Part shown: piece by piece, positions 34,622 to 39,824 of the stretch | Position numbering within the stretch: position 1 is the first letter of the stretch | How the letters are laid out: each line of letters opens with the position of its first letter | NCBI GenBank assembly: GCA_903902445.1 | Contig: CAIUUT010000073.1 | Coordinates: 1-39,824 of the forward strand | Reading direction: 5' to 3' | Length of the DNA stretch: 39,824 bases | DNA from: an uncultured Candidatus Marinamargulisbacteria bacterium | GTDB taxonomy: Bacteria > Margulisbacteria > Riflemargulisbacteria > GWF2-35-9 | Notes under the pieces: generated by a model | The model's input: only the letters and a program-made list of their open reading frames with translations | Databases searched by the model: none | Told to the model about the DNA's origin: nothing | Position numbers and translations under genes: made by a program

Positions 34622-34650
34622 TTTAAAATACACGCAATCTAAGCTATACT
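34622..34650 (+). promoter_or_regulatory. promoter of the AI-2E-type permease, leaderless
   Basis: TTTAAA (34622-34627), a 17-nt spacer and TATACT (34645-34650) lie 7 nt before the ATG at 34658, with no ribosome site. The spacing from -10 to ATG is the same as at the NRPS. Confidence 0.5.
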
Positions 34651-34657
34651 AATACTC

Positions 34658-35671
34658 ATGGAAAACGTAGCTAAATCTCTTAAAAGCAACCTTATGGGTT
34701 TTCTTGCCTTACTCCTATTTTGCTTTGTGGTCATAAGTACAGATTTACTCTCACTACTAATAATTTTACTTTTTATTTATCTTTTTACAGATATTGTTAT
34801 AACTATAACTAGACGCTGGCTCCCCATACCTAAGACCCTACTTCTTCTTCTTCTCTACGCTTTATTAACTGGCATATTCACCTATTTTGTTTTAAATCTG
34901 GCACCCAATTTTCTACGAGACACTTCCTCCTACATTCAACACCTTAAAGGAACAACCAAAGCCTTGATTTTGAGCATCTCTGATAGATACAACTTACATC
35001 TGGACTTGTTGTTTATTCGCGAAAAACTTTTCGAAGAGTTTAGTAAATCATTTGGTCATTTAGTGAAAATTTTTAATCATATTACCAAAGGCATTGTTTA
35101 CTTTGTTTTTGCCCTAATCTTAAATTTTCTACTCCACACTGAGTACGCCAAAATTAAAGCTGTTTTTACTGCCAATGAGGGAAGTTTACTATCCTATATC
35201 TATTTGTTTATCACCACAAGAATTTGTAGATTTTATATGTACTTTAAAAAAGTTATGCTAGGTCAAATACTGATTTCCCTTATTAACACAGGCATAACAA
35301 CTATTTTAATTTATATTCTGGATCTGCCCTACAAACCCACACTCATTTTCTTTGTCTTTCTTTTTGGTCTAATTCCAGTGGTAGGCAACCTTGTTTCTAA
35401 CACCATTTTGGCTACAACCACTCTGGTTTCTTGTGGCACAATTCCTGCTTCATTTTGTCTACTGTACCTAGTGGTAATTCACAAAACTGAATATTTTCTC
35501 AATAGTAAAATTATTGGCTCCATGATTCGCATTCCGATGTTTATTACCCTCATAGCGCTAATTACTGGAGAAATACTGCTAGGCGTTTTAGGCATGATTA
35601 TTGCCATCCCACTATTCCTAACGCTTAAGCAAGAATTTGAAGATATTCCCTTTTTAGAAGAACACAGTTAA
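34658..35671 (+). CDS. AI-2E transporter family (PerM/YdiK-like) permease
   Basis: The 337 residues have the family layout: paired N-terminal helices, an amphipathic middle region (about 85-155) and a cluster of C-terminal helices. LFGLIPVVGNLVSNTILA near residue 233 corresponds to the conserved Gly/Pro membrane motif, and the end has EILLGVLGMIIAIPLFL. Members include autoinducer-2 exporters and sodium/proton antiporters, so the substrate is open. Export of an NRPS product is possible from position only, because it has its own promoter. It overlaps the convergent amylase gene by 4 nt at the shared TTAA. Confidence 0.85.
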   Translation: MENVAKSLKSNLMGFLALLLFCFVVISTDLLSLLIILLFIYLFTDIVITITRRWLPIPKTLLLLLLYALLTGIFTYFVLNLAPNFLRDTSSYIQHLKGTTKALILSISDRYNLHLDLLFIREKLFEEFSKSFGHLVKIFNHITKGIVYFVFALILNFLLHTEYAKIKAVFTANEGSLLSYIYLFITTRICRFYMYFKKVMLGQILISLINTGITTILIYILDLPYKPTLIFFVFLFGLIPVVGNLVSNTILATTTLVSCGTIPASFCLLYLVVIHKTEYFLNSKIIGSMIRIPMFITLIALITGEILLGVLGMIIAIPLFLTLKQEFEDIPFLEEHS

Positions 35672-36963
35672 TTATTGTAAAAAATCATAACTTGCGAAGG
35701 ACGCAAGTTATAGTCTAAAATTTCTGGTACATTTTCTAAAGCATATTCAGTCGAAATATCTCTTATCTGTTCTAAGTCGCATCCAAGTATTTGCGGCAAA
35801 TTAAACGCTATTGGCTGATGCCAACGCTTATCTTTATTTATTATTACTAAGGCTTTTTTGGTTTTATCTTTGGATATTTTCAAGAACGCAAATATTTTCT
35901 CATTGCCGACCTTTTGCGGCTCAATAAAACTATCTTCTCTAAATAGCTTATAATTGATTTTTAACTCATTAGCCTTTCGAATAAACTCTACTAAGTTTAA
36001 GGTTGGCTCTTCCCAGTCTACTGGCATACTTTTAACTACATTTACTCGATCCTGAAAACCGTATTCCATACCCAAAGGCATCATTACCCCTGTAGAAAAA
36101 ATAACGGAAAACAAATAACGCATCTTTATAGCCGCTTCATTACTGTTTAGCTCTTTAGCTAATCTGGGAGTATCATGCGACTCGGCAAAAGCCACGGATC
36201 TACACACCAAAGCATTTTCGGCATACTGCTTTAAACACCACGGCTCCACAAAATCCCAATATTTGGAGCTATTAAAGTTGTAATCAAAACCCGCTTGAGC
36301 AAGGGCAATAACGTCTTCGATTTCGCAACCCAAAGTTTCTGCAAAAAAACGGAATAGCCTTTTTTCTGGCTTTACATAAGCATACTCTTTGGTTCTGGAA
36401 ATAAGAAAGTGCCATAAATCTACAGGCACTTGGTACGCCGCATCACAACGGAATCCATCTACCCCAAGGTCGATATAGTAATTGGCCAACTCACTCCAAT
36501 ATAGCCATAAATTTTCTTTATCTGAGGAATTTTCGTTATCAATTTCTGCCAAATCACCCCAAGTAGTCACCAGCTTATCGCCTTCCCATACCTGTGGATG
36601 CTTGATGCTTCCATCTGGCTTCTTTAGGTACCAGTCGCTGTGCGGTTCAATAAGCACCGAATCAACGGCAGTATGGTTTATGACATAGTCGAACATAACC
36701 TTTAAACCCAGCTCGTGAGCAACACTCAGCATATCACGAACCTGCTGCTCTTCCGACTTTTGGCTGTCGTCTAAAAATAAAGGGTTAATTCTGTAATAAT
36801 CTTTTATAGAATACAAACTACCTGAAAATCCAGGGTAGTTAAGTGGGTTTACATATATCCAAGTAAACCCCATATACTTGGCTCGTTCCATGTGTGGCTT
36901 CCACGTAGACATAGCTCCTGCCAACCGAGGAAAAAGATTGTAGATTAATATTTGTTCCGACAT
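35668..36963 (-). CDS. GH13 alpha-amylase-family enzyme
   Basis: GH13 enzymes cleave or transfer alpha-glucans by a retaining mechanism. The 431 residues form the catalytic barrel with its four regions: FDYVINHT (region I), GVDGFRCDAAYQVP with nucleophile Asp (region II), FFAETLG with acid/base Glu (region III) and FAESHDTPR (region IV). The segment HSDWYLKKPDGSIKHPQVWE and the missing signal peptide suggest a cytoplasmic enzyme on maltodextrin or glycogen; an exact subfamily is not clear. The start is the ATG at 36963, with GGGGGA upstream. The frame extends to a TTG at 36978, which I reject. It lies on the same strand as secDF but 385 nt away. Confidence 0.85.
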   Translation of the reverse strand: MSEQILIYNLFPRLAGAMSTWKPHMERAKYMGFTWIYVNPLNYPGFSGSLYSIKDYYRINPLFLDDSQKSEEQQVRDMLSVAHELGLKVMFDYVINHTAVDSVLIEPHSDWYLKKPDGSIKHPQVWEGDKLVTTWGDLAEIDNENSSDKENLWLYWSELANYYIDLGVDGFRCDAAYQVPVDLWHFLISRTKEYAYVKPEKRLFRFFAETLGCEIEDVIALAQAGFDYNFNSSKYWDFVEPWCLKQYAENALVCRSVAFAESHDTPRLAKELNSNEAAIKMRYLFSVIFSTGVMMPLGMEYGFQDRVNVVKSMPVDWEEPTLNLVEFIRKANELKINYKLFREDSFIEPQKVGNEKIFAFLKISKDKTKKALVIINKDKRWHQPIAFNLPQILGCDLEQIRDISTEYALENVPEILDYNLRPSQVMIFYNN

Positions 36964-37010
36964 GTTTCCCCCATCCAAACTTTAGTTCCTAGATTCTACA
37001 AGGGGACACC

Positions 37011-37155
37011 CACTCTCGCAAAACGTCCAGTTTTGCTCCATCGGGCCCCATTCGTTCACTGACGCCAGCTCCTGCTGGCTCTTCCTCGCACTTGCTCGGC
37101 GTTCACTCTGTTGCGCCCTTCGGGCTCACCCCTTCGCCGCAAATCTTTCAGATTT
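37011..37155. other. GC-rich, hairpin-rich non-coding element
   Basis: This stretch is visibly richer in G and C than the rest of the window. It holds four consecutive hairpins: 37018-37036 (7-bp GCAAAAC/GTTTTGC), 37064-37079 (GCCAGC/GCTGGC), 37115-37125 (GCCC/GGGC) and 37141-37155 (AAATCT/AGATTT). No good gene fits on either strand. It could be a structured RNA or a dispersed repeat. I found no match to SRP RNA, RNase P or tmRNA core motifs. The gap 37156-37306 is AT-rich and shows nothing further. Confidence 0.45.
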
Positions 37156-37306
37156 CCTGAACCCCTTTGGAAACCCTTAAGAAACTTTAAAACATTTTTC
37201 TAGTTTACTTTCTTAACTACTGTATCCTAGTTTTATTGCCGAGTACACGGTTGTTCAACTTAGCACAAGCAAACTAACTCAACTACATATAACATGGTCG
37301 AATTTT

Positions 37307-37329
37307 CTATTCACTTCTCACTATTCACC
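37307..37329 (-). repeat. GTGA-rich tract after secF
   Basis: On the minus strand it begins GGTGAATAGTGAGAAGTGAA and directly follows the secF hairpin. The same arrangement, a hairpin on the stop codon and then GGTGAA plus GTGA units, occurs at 5951-6007. Confidence 0.45.
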
Positions 37330-37350
37330 AATTCTTGCTACGCAAGAATT
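37330..37350 (-). terminator. perfect 9-bp hairpin at the secF stop codon
   Basis: AATTCTTGC (37330-37338) and GCAAGAATT (37342-37350) pair around TAC. The stem includes two bases of the secF stop codon. It has no T run after it, so it may protect or process the 3' end rather than terminate. Confidence 0.45.
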
Positions 37351-38266
37351 AATCGTTTAACTTCTTGAACATTACCAGTAACGGGCTGGCGATAAAAATA
37401 GACGAATAACAACCGAAGAAAATACCGATCAATAGTACTGAAGTAAAATCGTGTAACGAAGATCCTCCAAAGAAGAAAATCGCTGCTAATACGATTAAAA
37501 CCGTAACTACGGTAAATATGGAACGAGTCAGTGTTTGTCGAATACTTATCTCAGCAATATCCGCAAAGGAATCCTTCAAGGTTCTGGTATTCTCTCTAAT
37601 TCTGTCAAAAATAACAATGGTATCATTAATAGAATATCCCAAAATAGTAAGTATGGCCGCTACAAAGGCTGAATCTACTTCTAAGTGCAGAAGTGACGAT
37701 AAGCCTAAAGTAATTAGTGTATCGTGCACTAAGGCCAATATAGCTGCTAAGGCCGCCCAAAACTCGAAACGGAAGGTAATGTAAATTAACAATAAAAATA
37801 TGGCCACTACAGTAATCAAAACAGACTGCTTCTGCAAATCTTTACCAATGGTAGGCCCGATAAAATCTGACTGTAGTACGGTCACACCACCAAGTTTATC
37901 CTTCAAATCGCTAACGACTTTGTCCAACGTTTCCTTATTTAGAACGGAACTCTTTACCGAAAAATAACGCTTATCAGCAACGGTCACTTGAATATGCTGA
38001 ATATTATCGCTGACTAAAACCTCAGTAATTTGCTGCCTTACCGTTTGTCTTACCTGCGCAGAAATTTCACCTTTTTCTAAAAATACCTTTTCAGCAGCAT
38101 CCACTTTTAATATTAAATTTGTACCACCCGTAAAATCGATACCTAGGTTAAACGGTGCACCGGTAAGAGACGTGTTTCTAACCATAGAAACTATTCCTAA
38201 TATGATTAATATTGAGGAAAATGCAAACCAAATATTTTTTTTGCCAATAAAAATTGAATTATTCAT
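37349..38266 (-). CDS. secF: protein translocase subunit SecF
   Basis: SecF works with SecD and the SecYEG channel to use the proton gradient to pull proteins across the inner membrane. The 305 residues include the N-terminal helix, GIDFTGGTNLILKV (the SecF/SecD motif) near residue 43, a periplasmic domain, and five C-terminal membrane helices with TILGYSINDTIVIFDRIREN. That last motif is the SecF signature. Length matches the family. The start ATG has AAGGAG and follows secD by 10 nt, the usual secD-secF operon. A hairpin sits at its stop. Confidence 0.95.
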   Translation of the reverse strand: MNNSIFIGKKNIWFAFSSILIILGIVSMVRNTSLTGAPFNLGIDFTGGTNLILKVDAAEKVFLEKGEISAQVRQTVRQQITEVLVSDNIQHIQVTVADKRYFSVKSSVLNKETLDKVVSDLKDKLGGVTVLQSDFIGPTIGKDLQKQSVLITVVAIFLLLIYITFRFEFWAALAAILALVHDTLITLGLSSLLHLEVDSAFVAAILTILGYSINDTIVIFDRIRENTRTLKDSFADIAEISIRQTLTRSIFTVVTVLIVLAAIFFFGGSSLHDFTSVLLIGIFFGCYSSIFIASPLLVMFKKLND

Positions 38267-38276
38267 TACTATCTCC

Positions 38277-39599
38277 TTAAACCTTTATTAATTTACTTTC
38301 TCTTAAAGCCCTAATGTTTAATGTAGAAAATAATAAAAATTTTGACAAATAAAGTGCGGTAATCATACTGATAATAATACCCACAGAAAGAGTAACGGCA
38401 AAACCTTTAATGGTTCCCGTACCAAACCAGAATAAAACAAAAGCGGTTATTAACGTTGTTACATTAGAGTCGACAATAGTTACCATAGCTCTTTGGAAAC
38501 CCGTTTCCAAGGAGTTCATTACTGAATTACCCGCTCGCAATTCATCTTTATAGCGTTCAAAGATAAGCACGTTAGCATCTACAGCCATACCTAAGCCTAA
38601 AATTATACCCGCAATACCTGGTAAGGTTAGCGTTACATGCAGCACACACAAAGCGGCTAAGTTAAAGAATACATAAAAGACTAAAGCCACGATTGCCATT
38701 AGGCCCAAATATCTATAAACAACCAACATAAAAATAGTCACCAAAATAAAGCCAATTATTCCTGCTTTTATACTTTTATTAATGGAGTCTCTTCCTAAAG
38801 TTGGACCAACCTCTTTCTTTTCCACAATCTCAACCGGTACTGGTAAAGAACCCGCCTTTAGTTTAATAACTAAATCTTGCACATCAGTTGGAGTAAATGA
38901 TCCTGAAATCTGCGCTTTACCACCTAATATAGGCTCGCTAATATTTGGCGCAGAAATAATCTTACCATCCAAGAGAATGGCTAAAGGTTTCCCCACATTG
39001 GCTCCCGTAACATTGGCAAACTTTGTGGCGCCTAGCGCTGAAAACTCGATGCTAACCACGGGTTTACCGTACTGATCCACAGAAGGCCCTGCCCACTTTA
39101 AATCATTTCCAGTAAGCGCTGTTTTCTTTAAAATAATAGGAGTTTCTCTTATAACATTTCCTTGCGGATCTTTAACAACATATTTTTCAATTCTGGCGCC
39201 TTCTCCACCCAACAACTGTAGGTCTTGGGTGCTAATCGAAGCTGCATTTCCAGGCAGCCACTCAGCTTCCACAAACTCCATCATCGCCGTTTCACCAATG
39301 AGTCGAATCGCATGCTCAGGATCTTTAATACCAGGAAGTTCAACAACCACCTGACGTTTCCCCTTGAGAGCAATTAATGGTTCGCTAACACCTAACCCAT
39401 CGATACGGTTTCTAATTACGGAAATTACACCCTGCATGGCATTATCATCCACCTTAGTAGCAGCAGTATCCTTGGCCTCAATAACCAAGCTCATACCCCC
39501 CTGTAAATCCAAACCAAGATTCACCGGTATCTTATAAATTACTAAAACTATCGCTGCAAAACAAACAAGCCAGATAAAAAACCTTATTTTGTCGGTCAT
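38277..39599 (-). CDS. secD: protein translocase subunit SecD
   Basis: SecD partners SecF in late stages of protein export. The 440 residues begin with one membrane helix and LGLDLQGGMSLVIEA, followed by the periplasmic P1 region (GVISVIRNRIDGLGVSEPLI, VVELPGIKDPEHA). Six membrane segments follow, with LGLGMAVDANVLIFERYKDEL near residue 335. The start ATG has a strong AGGAGG site. The usual upstream genes yajC and tgt are not next to it; an IS end lies about 86 nt upstream instead, so the locus may have been broken there. Length is in the lower normal range. Confidence 0.95.
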   Translation of the reverse strand: MTDKIRFFIWLVCFAAIVLVIYKIPVNLGLDLQGGMSLVIEAKDTAATKVDDNAMQGVISVIRNRIDGLGVSEPLIALKGKRQVVVELPGIKDPEHAIRLIGETAMMEFVEAEWLPGNAASISTQDLQLLGGEGARIEKYVVKDPQGNVIRETPIILKKTALTGNDLKWAGPSVDQYGKPVVSIEFSALGATKFANVTGANVGKPLAILLDGKIISAPNISEPILGGKAQISGSFTPTDVQDLVIKLKAGSLPVPVEIVEKKEVGPTLGRDSINKSIKAGIIGFILVTIFMLVVYRYLGLMAIVALVFYVFFNLAALCVLHVTLTLPGIAGIILGLGMAVDANVLIFERYKDELRAGNSVMNSLETGFQRAMVTIVDSNVTTLITAFVLFWFGTGTIKGFAVTLSVGIIISMITALYLSKFLLFSTLNIRALRESKLIKV

Positions 39600-39641
39600 C
39601 GAAACTCCTCCTAAATTCGTAATACTTACTTTTCGCTAACC

Positions 39642-39647
39642 ATTATA
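39642..39647 (-). promoter_or_regulatory. -10 element upstream of secD
   Basis: A perfect TATAAT lies on the minus strand 42 nt before the secD start. No good -35 is found at the right distance. The IS end begins 39 nt further upstream. Confidence 0.35.
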
Positions 39648-39685
39648 TGGTAAAAACATGATATATGAAAGTGGAAATCTTTTAA

Positions 39686-39785
39686 TGTTAGCCCAAAGTG
39701 ATAATGTCACCCCTGAGCAAAGTAGAAATGTCACTCTATGGTATAAAATAGACTTCTTTTAAAAAAGTAAAAAGGAGTAATACAG
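39686..39785 (+). mobile_element. left end of a second insertion sequence
   Basis: The element begins TGTTAGCCCAAAGT at 39686. It holds CAAAGTGATAATGTCAC (39694-39710) and CAAAGTAGAAATGTCAC (39718-39734). The second is the exact reverse complement of both 17-mers at the window's left edge. Together the two ends define the termini of one IS type. Their outer sequences agree as TGT, Y, A, R, CCCAAAGT. After the repeats comes a ribosome site (AAGGAG) and a transposase start. Confidence 0.7.
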
Positions 39786-39824
39786 ATGACAGGAGGAGTG
39801 ACATTGAGTAACAAGGAAAAAGAC
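39786..39824 (+). CDS. start of an IS transposase (partial)
   Basis: The ATG at 39786 follows AAGGAG by about 8 nt and opens a frame that runs off the window (MTGGVTLSNKEKD). A second possible start is a GTG or TTG a few codons in. It sits where the first gene of the IS should begin. The protein is too short to identify; an IstA-like or other integrase-type transposase is assumed from the IS ends. Confidence 0.5.
   Translation, partial: MTGGVTLSNKEKD

Noticed and set aside
36982-37059. 25-codon frame in the GC-rich element (minus strand, GTG start)
   Set aside because: Too short, no ribosome site and overlaps the hairpins; better read as non-coding.
1-39824. tRNA or rRNA genes
   Set aside because: No T-loop-like GGTTCRA sequence with flanking stems and no rRNA core motif was seen in the gaps.

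Overview
The window is about 39.8 kb of AT-rich bacterial DNA on the standard code. It is dense and mostly operonic, with both Shine-Dalgarno-led and apparently leaderless genes. MotA/MotB stator genes, separate SecD and SecF, and a CmoA-type tRNA-modification gene show a bacterium that is probably motile. No gene fixes the phylum. The mix of a 4311-residue protein, toxin-antitoxin modules and biosynthetic genes suits an uncultured or host-associated lineage, but that is only an inference. Both ends carry the same kind of insertion-sequence terminus, so the window reads as the unique DNA between two copies of one IS.

Layout. 1-128: 3' end of a transposase and the right end of an IS. 284-1820: cmoA and a divergent CmoB-like methyltransferase, for wobble-uridine modification. 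1835-4371: a toxin-antitoxin island on the minus strand (ParD-like, ParE, Fic; VapB, VapC and a two-repeat protein of unknown role). Its gene junctions share a 16-nt motif. 4739-8848: a Bax-inhibitor-1 membrane protein, a lone cyclic-nucleotide-binding domain, motA-motB, a PAS/degenerate-kinase protein and two tiny membrane proteins. 8906-25884: a four-gene minus-strand operon, the most unusual part of the window. It encodes a 4311-residue protein (transglutaminase-like Cys-His-Asp domain, Trp/Tyr-rich repeats, helical region with hydrophobic Gly-rich segments, low-complexity linker, helical tail) followed by three helical proteins I do not recognise. 26136-28324: a very AT-rich pair, a candidate PatF/TruF/LynF-type prenyltransferase and a B12-binding radical SAM enzyme. 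28444-35671: a truncated copy of an NRPS start, a DUF4143-type ATPase, an intact C-A-PCP module with a glycine-like specificity code, a condensation-like protein that has lost its catalytic histidines, and an AI-2E-type permease. 35668-36963: a GH13 alpha-amylase-family enzyme. 37011-37155: a GC-rich, hairpin-rich non-coding element. 37349-39599: secF and secD. 39686-39824: left end of the second IS and the start of its transposase.

How the parts may work together. cmoA and its partner act on tRNA; motAB and the adjacent sensor-like protein probably serve motility; secDF drives protein export. The four-gene operon has its own promoter and tightly packed or overlapping genes, so its products probably form one complex or secretion-linked device. 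The prenyltransferase, radical SAM enzyme, single-module NRPS, condensation-like protein and permease lie within about 9.5 kb and could be one or two small natural-product loci. The duplicated NRPS start and the base composition suggest rearrangement or transfer there.
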